Source of the DNA: an uncultured Bacilli bacterium
GTDB taxonomy: Bacteria > Bacillota_I > Bacilli_A > RF39 > UBA660
Direction of reading: 5' to 3'
DNA: 64,000 bases
Assembly (NCBI GenBank): GCA_910584305.1
Contig: CAJTZW010000001.1
Location: forward strand, 91,218-155,217
Shown one piece after another: positions 25,529 to 33,745 of this stretch (position 1 is the first letter of the stretch; each line of letters begins with the position of its first letter). The translations under genes and the position numbers were made by a program. The notes beneath the pieces were generated by a model. The model had not been told where the DNA came from and searched no databases. It was given only the letters and a program-made list of their open reading frames with translations.

Positions 25529-25665
25529 GTTGATATCAGTTAAGTTGGCTATAACTGACATTGTTTAGAACAGATAACATATGTGTTCATTTTTAGATAA
25601 TAATGTTTTATATGGCATTTATTATAAATAGAAATAAGTTTTGTATATTAGAAAGGGAAGAGAAA

Positions 25666-27270
25666 ATGATAAATACAAAGAAAATTTTATTATCAGCCTT
25701 GGTGGCATCTAGTTTATTTTTTATAATGAATGGTGTTAATGCTCAAGAAATTACTACAACAACTGGAGATAGTACAGAACAAGAGACTACAGCAGTTAGT
25801 CAAAATGCAGTTACATCTATTGAAGATGTAGAAATGTTTATACCTGATAGCATTACTCTCGATATCAAGGATACAGATTTATTTAGCAATAATGATGAAA
25901 TTTGGGAAGGAATTTTGCATGAAAAAGCACAAGAGAAAATAGATTTGATATTCAGAAGTAATGTTGAATTTAAAACAGAAACTGTGACAAGTGCTATTCC
26001 AGGTATGGTTGGGAATACTTATGAACAAGAGAACTTCTTTATTAATGGGGTAAAAATGTATTATGATATTTGGGTTGATGACATGAATACCTTGACCGTA
26101 TCTGTATATGAAAGAAAATCACCAGATTATTATTTTTGTTCTAGTGAAGAAGAATGTGAAGAAGAGGATATTGAGAAAACTTTACAAACAAGAAAAATAG
26201 TGCAAGTAAAATATAGTAATAGTAATCAATATAATACAGAGGATGAATCTTATGTAAAAAACGCTATTAAAAATGTTAATTTTGGTAAAGTAAGTGGTAT
26301 ATGGGATACAGATGATGAGGCAGCATATGAAAGTGGGTTACAACAATATCAAGATTATATTGCAAGCGCTATCAATGATGCATCGTTAAAGGTATACGCT
26401 CAATATACATCTGGTGGCGGTGATGGAGATTACTCTGTATTGGGAACTAGTGTTGCTATTGAAAAAAATGGTGTAATTTATGCTGTTATAGATGGCTATA
26501 ATGCTTTCTTTAATGCTGTTACAATTCCAAATGATGTAGTTGACACGGATGAGGCCTATATCAATTATGCATTACCTAAACTACAAGAGATATGGAATCA
26601 ATATACTATAACGAATGTGATAAAGATAGAAGATGATGTGATTTCAGCTGCTAGTTTTGGATTAAATATTGTCAATGATGGAATATTTTATAAGATTTTA
26701 TTAGCTGGAGATTATTGTTATGAGGAAGAAGAGTGTTTTGCTAGAGTCATTCTGAAGAAAGAAAGTGTAACAAAAATTATAGACCATGTTTCGGTTAGTG
26801 ATGAAGAAAATGTTACATTAAGTGGGATGGTTCTTGACCAAGAGGATTCTACATACAAGGAAATGTTGGAAAAATCTATATCGCAAGGATATGCGAATGT
26901 ATTTGGTGCTTATGAATTAAAATTGGTTAGCGGGAATATTCAAGATGGACTAACAGTTACATTTAGTTTAGGAACAGAAAATGATGGAAGACAGGTTCTT
27001 GTGTTGCATAAGAAAAATGATGGTAATTATGAGTCATTTTTAAAGACTGTTCAAAATGGTAAAATAGATGTAGATGTTACAGAGCTTTCCCCTTTTATGG
27101 TAGTATTTAATGGAGCTATAGATAATACAGTAAACAATGTTCTTAGTAATTCTTCTTTAAATAATGCACAGACTTCTTCTATCGATGTTGTGCTATACTC
27201 TATTTTAACAATTAGCTCTTTAATAGGACTTGTTTATATAGTAATTAAAAATAGAAAGAAAGCAGCATAA
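25666..27270 (+). CDS. Sortase-anchored surface protein with NAQTS signal
   Basis: 534 residues from ATG 25666 (GAAAGGGAAGAG upstream). Signal peptide at 1-28 (MINTKKILLSALVASSLFFI ... VNAQE). The long body has no family I recognise; it has two acidic Cys-containing loops (CSSEEECEEED and CYEEEECF). The C-terminus has NAQTS (500-504), hydrophobic helix, then KNRKKAA: the layout of a sortase sorting signal. Class B sortases recognise NPQTN, and here a class B sortase gene follows 28 nt later. NAQTS is therefore the likely cleavage motif, with Ala for Pro. Confidence 0.8.
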   Translation: MINTKKILLSALVASSLFFIMNGVNAQEITTTTGDSTEQETTAVSQNAVTSIEDVEMFIPDSITLDIKDTDLFSNNDEIWEGILHEKAQEKIDLIFRSNVEFKTETVTSAIPGMVGNTYEQENFFINGVKMYYDIWVDDMNTLTVSVYERKSPDYYFCSSEEECEEEDIEKTLQTRKIVQVKYSNSNQYNTEDESYVKNAIKNVNFGKVSGIWDTDDEAAYESGLQQYQDYIASAINDASLKVYAQYTSGGGDGDYSVLGTSVAIEKNGVIYAVIDGYNAFFNAVTIPNDVVDTDEAYINYALPKLQEIWNQYTITNVIKIEDDVISAASFGLNIVNDGIFYKILLAGDYCYEEEECFARVILKKESVTKIIDHVSVSDEENVTLSGMVLDQEDSTYKEMLEKSISQGYANVFGAYELKLVSGNIQDGLTVTFSLGTENDGRQVLVLHKKNDGNYESFLKTVQNGKIDVDVTELSPFMVVFNGAIDNTVNNVLSNSSLNNAQTSSIDVVLYSILTISSLIGLVYIVIKNRKKAA

Positions 27271-27298
27271 TTGCTCTTTCTTCTTTTGGGTTAAAAAT

Positions 27299-28051
27299 AT
27301 GAGAAGAATTAAGTTAAAAATTAAAAATATCGTATTGCTTTTGTTAGTTATAGTGTTTATATTTTCGATTAGTAGGGTAGTTTTATATTGTGTAGATTTA
27401 CGTAAGAATACTAAAGATAGTAAGACATTGATACAGAAGGTTGTCAATATAGAGGTTGATGTTGAGACAAAAGAAGAGGCTGTAAAAATAGATTTTGATT
27501 ATTTAATGTCTATCAATAGTGATACGGTTGGATGGATACAGTTTAATCAAGACAAGGTAAATAATCCTATCGTGCAGGCCAGTGACAACTCTTATTATTT
27601 AGATCATTCTTTTAATACAGAATATAATCAAGTTGGTACTATTTTTATGGATTATCGAAATGCATCTTTTGATGATAAAAATGTTGTATTATTTGGGCAT
27701 GCTATGTTGGATGATACAATGTTTGGTTCTATAGAAGATATTTTTGATGATAATTTTTTTGATATAGAAGAGAATCATTATATTCAAATATATGATGCGA
27801 ATAATGAGCTTTTAACATACCGAATATTTAGTTATTATATTATTGAAAAGGAAGAGTATTATATAACGACATCGTTTACTAGTGATGATGAATTTTATTC
27901 ATTTCTTGATACGATTTTGAAAAGAAGTTACAAGAACTTTGACGTAGATGTGGCAACTAGTGACCACATACTTACGCTATCTACTTGCCATGGAACAGGG
28001 AATACAACTAAAAGAAAGGTTGTTCATGCTAAAAGGGTGGGGAATGTTTAG
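27299..28051 (+). CDS. srtB: Class B sortase
   Basis: 250 residues. N-terminal membrane anchor (about 9-30); catalytic His134 in VLFGHAM, Cys230 in LTLSTCHGTG and Arg239 (or Arg246) after it. The helix-rich N-terminal part and the TLSTC context are of class B. Its neighbour at 25666 carries an NPQTN-like NAQTS motif and is the probable single substrate. Ends at a strong terminator. I saw no heme-uptake genes such as the isd genes that accompany SrtB in Staphylococcus. Confidence 0.88.
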   Translation: MRRIKLKIKNIVLLLLVIVFIFSISRVVLYCVDLRKNTKDSKTLIQKVVNIEVDVETKEEAVKIDFDYLMSINSDTVGWIQFNQDKVNNPIVQASDNSYYLDHSFNTEYNQVGTIFMDYRNASFDDKNVVLFGHAMLDDTMFGSIEDIFDDNFFDIEENHYIQIYDANNELLTYRIFSYYIIEKEEYYITTSFTSDDEFYSFLDTILKRSYKNFDVDVATSDHILTLSTCHGTGNTTKRKVVHAKRVGNV

Positions 28052-28062
28052 TATATAGGATT

Positions 28063-28099
28063 AAAAGAATTTTAGTATAATGCGTCTAAAATTCTTTTT
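28063..28099 (+). terminator. Terminator after sortase gene
   Basis: A 13-bp perfect stem (28063-28075 with 28086-28098), 10-nt loop, T run. Confidence 0.9.
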
Positions 28100-28122
28100 A
28101 ATTTGTTATATGATAAATTGAT

Positions 28123-28153
28123 AAGAATTAAAGAATTAAAAATTAAAGAATTA
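28123..28153 (+). repeat. Short tandem repeat AAGAATTA
   Basis: Three exact AAGAATTA units (28123, 28131, 28146) and one shortened AAAATTA (28139), upstream of the amidase promoter. Confidence 0.7.
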
Positions 28154-28181
28154 AACTAAAGGTATATTTGTATTTCTTTTG

Positions 28182-28209
28182 TAGACAAAATTAAGTTGTT
28201 ACATACAAT
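28182..28209 (+). promoter_or_regulatory. Probable promoter of the split amidase gene
   Basis: TAGACA at 28182-28187, 16 nt, TACAAT at 28204-28209; GAGGAGG and the ATG follow. Confidence 0.6.
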
Positions 28210-28228
28210 ATCGTGAGGAGGAACGTGT

Positions 28229-28516
28229 ATGAATAACTATAAAATTGTTATAGATGCTGGTCATGGAGGAAGTGACCCAGGTGCAAGTGGTAATGGAATT
28301 GTTGAGAAGGACTTAACCTTGAAAATTTCTCAGTATATGTATGATCGTTTTAAAGAATTGGGTATTCCAGTTACAATGACTAGAACAACAGATGAAACTG
28401 TAGACCCTACTGAACGTGTGAATCGTATTTTAAATGCTTATGGAAATCGTAGTGATGTGATTGTTATAAGTAATCACATAAATGCAGGAGGTCGTGGGTT
28501 TAGTTACCATTGTTAG
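28229..28516 (+). pseudogene. LysM amidase, 5' part, cut by the integrative element
   Basis: 88 native codons (to 28492) begin an N-acetylmuramoyl-L-alanine amidase: IVIDAGHGGSDPGASGNGIV with the first zinc His and Glu, then VISNHINAGG with the second His. Translation then runs seven codons into the element (RGFSYHC) and stops at 28516. The rest of the enzyme, with its catalytic Glu and five LysM repeats, is at 43702-44802, in frame if the element is removed. As it stands the fragment cannot be active. It is not a decayed gene: both parts are free of stops, so the interruption looks recent or reversible. Confidence 0.92.
28481..28512 (+). other. attL, left junction of the integrative element
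   Basis: The amidase codons for NAGG (to 28492) change at once into element sequence. GGT at 28490-28492 is shared with GGT at 43699-43701 at the other end, so the crossover lies in or next to it. Element side: TTAG at 28500 and CCATTG at 28507, the mirror image of CAATGG and CTAA in attR, as expected for half of an attP. Confidence 0.85.
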
Positions 28517-28534
28517 ATTTAATTGGGTATTTAG
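28503..28534 (+). repeat. Left-end repeat, copy 1
   Basis: 32 nt beginning GTTACCATTGTTAGATTTAA and ending GGGTATTTAG, identical to 32510-32541. This copy is at the element's left end, beside attL. Confidence 0.92.
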
Positions 28535-28645
28535 ACGACTGTATTTAAACGAAATAGTTGATAGATAATTTATTGAAGTGGTTAGAGTAGTGTTTATTTA
28601 GAAAATAAATGCTATTTTTTTAGAGTTGAAATTAAACTAATTAAA

Positions 28646-28696
28646 ATTTACAAAACACCAATCAAAAGTCAAAAATAACATAGGTGTTTTATAAAA
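28646..28696 (+). promoter_or_regulatory. abiE operator, copy 1
   Basis: 51 nt, the same as copy 2 at 28739-28789 except for about nine positions. Each copy has outward inverted arms, here AAAACACC and GGTGTTTT, about 24 nt apart. AbiEi antitoxins of other bacteria repress their operon by binding two such inverted repeats around the promoter. Confidence 0.7.
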
Positions 28697-28702
28697 AAAG
28701 TG

Positions 28703-28731
28703 TTTACTTTATATTTGATTAATGATATACT
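28703..28731 (+). promoter_or_regulatory. abiE promoter
   Basis: TTTACT at 28703-28708, 17 nt, TATACT at 28726-28731, lying exactly between the two operator copies. Confidence 0.75.
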
Positions 28732-28738
28732 AAAATTG

Positions 28739-28789
28739 ATTTACAAAACGCCTAACAAAAATTAAAAATAATATAGGTATTTTGTAAAA
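28739..28789 (+). promoter_or_regulatory. abiE operator, copy 2
   Basis: Arms TTTACAAAACGCCT and AGGTATTTTGTAAA are complementary with two mismatches. The copy ends at the AGGAGG of the antitoxin gene, so binding here would also block elongation. Confidence 0.7.
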
Positions 28790-28800
28790 GGAGGTAAAAT

Positions 28801-29343
28801 ATGATTTATTCAGGAAAGGAAGCATTAGAAAAATATGGAACAAGATATAATTTATCTAAAGCATTAAAGAATAAAGAAATATTTAAATTAGAACATGGTA
28901 TATATTCTGACAAAGATTTAGTAAATCCAATGATTATAGCTTCTAAAAAATATTCAAGTGCTATTATTACTATGGACTCTGCATTTTATTATTACGACTT
29001 AACTGATGTAATTCCTAAAAAAACTTATGTAGCAACAAATAGAAATTCAAATACTATAAATGATGAAAAAATTATTCAAATTAAAGTTCCAAAAGATATT
29101 TTAAATTATGGAAAAGAGGAAGTTATAGTAGATGGTGAAAAAGTTAAAATGTATAATAGGGAGAGACTGTTAGTTGAGTTAGTCAGAAAAAGAAATCAAA
29201 TTCCTTTTGATTATTATAAAGAAATAATATCTAATTATAGAAAAATTGCAGATGATTTAGATATGTATAAAATTGAAGAATATTTAGCTTTATATAAAAA
29301 TGAGGTTAATCTTGCAGATGCATTGTTAAGGGAGGTTTTTTAG
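28801..29343 (+). CDS. abiEi: AbiEi-type antitoxin
   Basis: 180 residues. An N-terminal winged-helix-like region (GKEALEKYGTRYNLSKALKN, then LEHGIYSDKD) and a body with ASKKYSSAIITMDSAFYYYD match type IV antitoxins of the AbiE system. It does not bind its toxin but counters it and represses the operon through its N-terminal domain. Two operator copies flank the promoter upstream. The stop overlaps the toxin start by one base. Confidence 0.87.
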   Translation: MIYSGKEALEKYGTRYNLSKALKNKEIFKLEHGIYSDKDLVNPMIIASKKYSSAIITMDSAFYYYDLTDVIPKKTYVATNRNSNTINDEKIIQIKVPKDILNYGKEEVIVDGEKVKMYNRERLLVELVRKRNQIPFDYYKEIISNYRKIADDLDMYKIEEYLALYKNEVNLADALLREVF

Positions 29344-30170
29344 TGAATTTAGAGGATATTGTAAGACATAATATAGAAAATGGTTATGATTTAATTGATG
29401 CCAGATCTAAGGTAGCACAAGATGTTATTTTGAACAAAATTTCTAAAAGCAAATTTAAAAATAATATTACCATTAAGGGTGGTGTAGTAATGCATAGTAT
29501 ATCAAATTCTGTTCGTCGTGCTACGCGTGATTTAGATTTAGATTTTATTAAATATTCATTGGAGGATAAATCTATAATAGGTTTTATAGACAGACTTAAT
29601 TCAGTTGGTGATAATATTACAGTTGAAATAATAGGAAAAATAGAAGAACTACATCATCAGGATTATCATGGTAAAAGAGTTTATATTAGGTTAATTGATA
29701 TTAATAATTATAAAATTGATACAAAACTAGATATAGGTGTTCATAAATTATTTGAACTAGAGCAAGATGATTATTATTTTAATTTAAATGCAATGGAAGA
29801 TGGAGTTAGTTTATTTATTAATTCTCCAGAACAGATTTTTACAGAAAAATTAAAATCATTACTTAAATTAGGATTTATATCAACTAGATATAAAGACCTG
29901 TTTGATTTCTATTATTTGATTAATTATGATAAATTAGATAGAAAAAAATTATTAAAAGCATTTCAAGTAATAATACTTGATGATAACAATATGCTTGAGG
30001 AAACAATAAGGAATATATATTCTAGACTTGCAAGTATTTTTAATTCAAATATTTATAAAAGAAATTTGAGTGATCCAAAAAATAACTGGATAGATATACC
30101 TATAAATACTGCTATAGAAAGTGTTTTAAAATATATAGAAGAGTTATCTAGCGAAGTTGTTGGAGTTTAG
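29343..30170 (+). CDS. abiEii: AbiEii nucleotidyltransferase toxin
   Basis: 275 residues from GTG 29343. KGGVVMHSISNSVRRATRDL followed by DLDF is the nucleotidyltransferase active site (GG ... R.TRDLDLD), with the later KLDIGVHK and the C-terminal EKLKSLLKLGFISTRYKDLF motif. AbiEii-type toxins transfer nucleotides to tRNA or other targets and stop growth, giving phage protection. Translationally coupled to its antitoxin. Confidence 0.88.
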   Translation: MNLEDIVRHNIENGYDLIDARSKVAQDVILNKISKSKFKNNITIKGGVVMHSISNSVRRATRDLDLDFIKYSLEDKSIIGFIDRLNSVGDNITVEIIGKIEELHHQDYHGKRVYIRLIDINNYKIDTKLDIGVHKLFELEQDDYYFNLNAMEDGVSLFINSPEQIFTEKLKSLLKLGFISTRYKDLFDFYYLINYDKLDRKKLLKAFQVIILDDNNMLEETIRNIYSRLASIFNSNIYKRNLSDPKNNWIDIPINTAIESVLKYIEELSSEVVGV

Positions 30171-30181
30171 GAGGTTTATAG

Positions 30182-30442
30182 ATGGAAAAAACTATTGAAG
30201 AATTAACCTTATTACTTATGTATTTAACGTCATGGGAGGAAAAGGGATTCATAAGATATGAAAATGATGAAATAAAGGAAGGCAAGGTTAAAACTTGTTG
30301 GAAAGGTTATTCATTTGATGTAATTAATAAATTGACTGATGAAAATTATCTTTATTTTAGTAAAGGTAAGTCGATTACTTTAACATCAGAAGGCGAAGAA
30401 CTAGCTAAAAAATTGATGGATAAGTATTTAAAGGTGGATTAA
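30182..30442 (+). CDS. Small winged-helix-like protein, DUF6429-like
   Basis: 86 residues. EELTLLLMYLTSWEEKGFIR, then CWKGYSFDVINKLTDENYLY and SITLTSEGEELAKKLMDKYL match the pattern I know from DUF6429: a short helical protein with a WKGxxFD turn. Function unknown. Eleven nt after abiEii, with AGGAGG; it may be transcribed with the AbiE pair. Confidence 0.65.
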   Translation: MEKTIEELTLLLMYLTSWEEKGFIRYENDEIKEGKVKTCWKGYSFDVINKLTDENYLYFSKGKSITLTSEGEELAKKLMDKYLKVD

Positions 30443-30445
30443 TAT

Positions 30446-30882
30446 ATGGATAATTATAATATTTGGGAGAAAAAAGTTGAAGAAAATCATAAACGGAACG
30501 AAAATTTTATTAAAGAATTTGAGAGCTGGTTAATTCAAAAAACCTCACAAAGAAAACTATTAGAAAACATTTAAATAATGCAAGTCTATATATTAATGAT
30601 TATTTAAATTATTATGATGCAAGTACAATGGAAGATGGAGTACATTATGTGTATGGATTTTTGGATGGTTGGTTTATAGAAAAATGTCTATGGTCATCAA
30701 GAAATTCATTAAAAGAAACTGTAGTAAGTATTAAAAAATTCTATCAGTGTATGAGCGAAAAAGAGTATGTTAGTAAAGATGATTATAATGAATTATGTAG
30801 TTTTATAAAAGAAAATATGGATGAGTTTTTAGAACAAATGGATGCATTTGAGAATGGAACATATTATGATATGTTTGATTAA
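30446..30882 (+). pseudogene. Frameshifted small helical protein
   Basis: From ATG 30446 the frame gives MDNYNIWEKKVEENHKRNEN... and stops at 30574 after 42 codons. At about 30540, in a run of six A, the frame one base back continues as NLTKKTIRKHLNNASLYIND and stays open to 30882. One missing A explains it; the intact protein would be about 145 residues. The pattern (a helical bundle with FLDGWFIEKCLWSSRNSLKE and SIKKFYQCM) is like the N-terminal core-binding domain of tyrosine recombinases or the small proteins that resemble it. May be a real mutation or a homopolymer error. Confidence 0.65.
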
Positions 30883-30909
30883 ATAAATTTGAAGTTAGTG
30901 AGGTAGTAT

Positions 30910-32469
30910 ATGCAAACAAGAAAAATGTATGAAAGAATAAGCTGGTATAAAAAGGAATATGTACATGAACAGTATTCTAGAATAGTTGAACATTTTAAAG
31001 ATTATGATAAAATCACAAAAAAGAAAATGTTAGAAAATATATATAAAGTCTATAATGATTTTAATAATATTATAGATATTTGTACTACTAGAGAATTAAA
31101 GTATTTAAAAATGTTACTTGATAAAAGGAACAATCTGAAAGATTTATTAGATGATAAATATGAATGGGAAAGAAAGTTACTTAGAAATAAATTTTTAGTT
31201 CAAGATGATTATGATCAGGTGTTTATACCAGATGAGATAATTGATAAGGTAGAAATTGCGATAAAAAATGTTAATTGGAATATAACGAAAAAATTAGATG
31301 ATTTAAATGAAATATTAGTAAGTTATTGTAAAATACAGGCATCAGCACTGCTTAATAGTGTTTGTTCTTTTGCATCAGGTATAACAGGCATAAATGAAAA
31401 TTTAATTTGGAATCATATGTTAAACAATAAATTATTTAATTATTATGTGTTAGTCTATACTAAAGATTTTGGAACGATTGGAAATGACATACCTGTTGCC
31501 TTATATCAAGATTATTACTATATTGAAGAAGCGCTAGAAGAAGAAAGAAAAAAACAAGGTCTAGCAGGATCTCTACCAATAGATTTAAGAATTTATAAGA
31601 CACTATTTTATAATGATTTTGATATTAATAATAAAAAAATAAAAAAGTTTTTGGATGAAATAAAAAAGCTACCATTTTTCTGGTTTTCGGCACTTGATGG
31701 TATTAGAGAATTTGCAGTATTAAATATAGATAGGGCTCCTTTAAAGAAATCAATTGAAAGTGTTCCGGCTTTAAAAGATTATGATTTAACAGAGTTTTTT
31801 AAGATATTAGATGAAGCTATGGATGAGATGCCTTCTGGGGCATTAAATGGATTTACTCCAAATCAGGCAAAACAATTAAAGATAGAAACAGAAAGACTTA
31901 AATATGAAAAGGGAAAAAAGTATACTGAACAACAAAACGCTTGTTTATCTAGAACGGATGCAAAACTCTTTTATAAAATCTATTTTGGGTTATTAGAATT
32001 TACTAACAACAAATATAAAATTAATACAAAATTAAAGGTATATAATAAATTAGGTATTAATCCTTATGAACTAAAAGATATAGTAGAAAAGTTTTGGGAA
32101 AATAAAGATGCTATTGTACTAGAATTTTGCATGGGTAATCCATATAAATTTAATAAAGAAGAATTAAGTATTACTAGTGAATTTAAAAAAGGATTTAGAG
32201 ATTTAGTAATAATTGCTAAATATGAAAAAGAATATACTGCCGTTATGAATAAAGATAAGACATATATGATTAAGGGATTAAATGATAATATAGATAATAT
32301 TATTTCTTATCAAAAATTACCTCAACCTGTAATGACATCTATTATTCCATTTAAAAATGTTTTAATTTATGATGGATTATTAATGGAATTAGGTATAAAG
32401 ATGGGAAATGGTTTTGAGAAAGTGGTTTTAGAAGAATATTCTAAATCAATGAAATATTATCACTTATAA
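30910..32469 (+). CDS. Unknown 519-residue protein of the defence block
   Basis: 519 residues, charged and rich in Lys, Tyr and Ile, no signal peptide or membrane segment. I recognise no family. The first 140 residues look alpha-helical; a DEMPSGALNGFTPNQAKQLK segment (about 297-316) resembles the LNGxTP turn seen in some SEC-C/YecA-associated proteins. Last gene of the first unit, before a 14-nt palindrome and the second left-end repeat. Its own promoter is not obvious, so it may belong to a transcript with the frameshifted gene. A defence role is inferred from its neighbours only. Confidence 0.6.
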   Translation: MQTRKMYERISWYKKEYVHEQYSRIVEHFKDYDKITKKKMLENIYKVYNDFNNIIDICTTRELKYLKMLLDKRNNLKDLLDDKYEWERKLLRNKFLVQDDYDQVFIPDEIIDKVEIAIKNVNWNITKKLDDLNEILVSYCKIQASALLNSVCSFASGITGINENLIWNHMLNNKLFNYYVLVYTKDFGTIGNDIPVALYQDYYYIEEALEEERKKQGLAGSLPIDLRIYKTLFYNDFDINNKKIKKFLDEIKKLPFFWFSALDGIREFAVLNIDRAPLKKSIESVPALKDYDLTEFFKILDEAMDEMPSGALNGFTPNQAKQLKIETERLKYEKGKKYTEQQNACLSRTDAKLFYKIYFGLLEFTNNKYKINTKLKVYNKLGINPYELKDIVEKFWENKDAIVLEFCMGNPYKFNKEELSITSEFKKGFRDLVIIAKYEKEYTAVMNKDKTYMIKGLNDNIDNIISYQKLPQPVMTSIIPFKNVLIYDGLLMELGIKMGNGFEKVVLEEYSKSMKYYHL

Positions 32470-32482
32470 TTCCATATGGAAT
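32469..32482. repeat. Perfect palindrome after the 519-residue gene
   Basis: ATTCCATATGGAAT, 14 nt, starting at the last base of the stop codon. No T run follows, so it is not a usual terminator. Confidence 0.6.
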
Positions 32483-32509
32483 ATGTGATTCTAAAAGGCG
32501 GAAGGTTTC

Positions 32510-32541
32510 GTTACCATTGTTAGATTTAATTGGGTATTTAG
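32510..32541 (+). repeat. Left-end repeat, copy 2
   Basis: Exact copy of 28503-28534. The bases before it (GGTTTC) are also similar to those before copy 1 (GGTTTA). Inside the element, between the 519-residue gene and the Fic gene; it may mark the left end of a second unit. Confidence 0.88.
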
Positions 32542-32699
32542 GCAATCATATGTGAATTAAATAAAATGTACGATTAATCAAAAAAAATATTTTGAGGACA
32601 AGAATAGTCCTAAGATTAGATTTAAAGCACAAATTATCTGAAAATACTAAGAGAATATCTGAAAATGCTATAATTATAAGCAGTTAGGAGGTCTAAATT

Positions 32700-33548
32700 A
32701 TGAGTGAAAAAGAATTGGATTCAAGCGTTAATAAATATGAAGAAGAATACAAACCTAATAACTATGTTAAACAATTACAATGGGATATGGCTATTGGACT
32801 TCAAGAAGTAGATAATTTAAAACCTTCTAAATATCTTAAAAAACTATTAGAAGAAAATGTCACTGGTGAGATGACTATAGAAGAAGTAGAAAAAGAGTTG
32901 AGAGAATATTATATTGAAAAGGAAAATAAAAATGAACTTAATCATAATGAACTAGAGTGTGATTTTGTATCTACCAGAATAGTTGAATTATTACAAGAGA
33001 ATAAGTTTGAATTATCAGTAGATTATTTAAAATATGTTCATAAATATTTATTTCAAGATGTTTATGAATTTGCTGGTGAATTTAGAAAAATAGATTTTTC
33101 TAAACATGAGAAAATATTAAATAATGATTCAGTAGCTTATGGTGATTGTAATACCTTAACTGAATCATTAGAATATGATATATCTTTAGAAAAAGGAAAA
33201 AATTATAAAGAAATGAATATGGTTGGAGTTATTAACAATATTACTAAATTCTCATCTAGTATATGGCAAGTACATCCATTTAGAGAAGGTAATACTAGAA
33301 CAACAGCTTTATTTATTGAAAAATATTTAATTAATTTAGGCTATAGTGTAGATAATAATTTATTTAAAGATAAATCAGTGTATTTTAGAAACGCATTAGT
33401 AAGAAGTAATTACTTTAATAATTATTTAAATATAAAAGAAGATAGTAGTTATTTAGTTAAATTCTATGAAAACTTGTTATTAGGTAAAAACAACAATTTA
33501 CATTCACAAGATTTAATTGTTAAAGAATTATTTGATAAGGGAGATTAA
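32700..33548 (+). CDS. Fic-domain protein with N-terminal antitoxin-like segment
   Basis: 282 residues. The Fic motif is HPFREGNTRT (192-201), where HPFx[D/E]GNGR is usual; the second Gly is Thr. SIWQVHPF and KSVYFRNALVRSN frame the domain. Fic enzymes transfer AMP or similar groups to target proteins. Residues about 28-80 (MAIGLQEVDNLKPSKYLKKL ... GEMTIEEVEKEL) resemble VbhA-type antitoxin domains, here fused to the toxin; the inhibitory Glu is probably in GLQEVD. Upstream is a direct repeat of TATCTGAAAAT. A strong terminator follows. Confidence 0.82.
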   Translation: MSEKELDSSVNKYEEEYKPNNYVKQLQWDMAIGLQEVDNLKPSKYLKKLLEENVTGEMTIEEVEKELREYYIEKENKNELNHNELECDFVSTRIVELLQENKFELSVDYLKYVHKYLFQDVYEFAGEFRKIDFSKHEKILNNDSVAYGDCNTLTESLEYDISLEKGKNYKEMNMVGVINNITKFSSSIWQVHPFREGNTRTTALFIEKYLINLGYSVDNNLFKDKSVYFRNALVRSNYFNNYLNIKEDSSYLVKFYENLLLGKNNNLHSQDLIVKELFDKGD

Positions 33549-33613
33549 TCGTTAGCTCTTAGTCTTGCTTTTGATATATGGGAGTTATGCAAGGAAATAA
33601 TCAAATTATTTAT

Positions 33614-33651
33614 AGATGGAGTCTATTTTAGGATAAAACTCCATCTTTTTA
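33614..33651 (+). terminator. Terminator after the Fic gene
   Basis: Stem AGATGGAGT/ACTCCATCT (33614-33622 with 33638-33646), 15-nt loop, five T. Confidence 0.85.
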
Positions 33652-33675
33652 TTTATTTTAGAAATGAATTTAGTA

Positions 33676-33732
33676 CCAAAGCCCAAAAATTGTCAATTTT
33701 TGTGATATAATTTTGTATATAAGTGGCTTTGG
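33676..33732. promoter_or_regulatory. Nested inverted repeats before hsdM
   Basis: Outer arms CCAAAGCC (33676-33683) and GGCTTTGG (33725-33732) enclose an inner repeat AAAAATTG-T-CAATTTTT (33685-33701) and a TATAAT (33705-33710). The right outer arm runs into the GGAGG ribosome binding site. May be an operator or an RNA fold hiding that site. Confidence 0.55.
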
Positions 33733-33745
33733 AGGTAAGTGAAGT

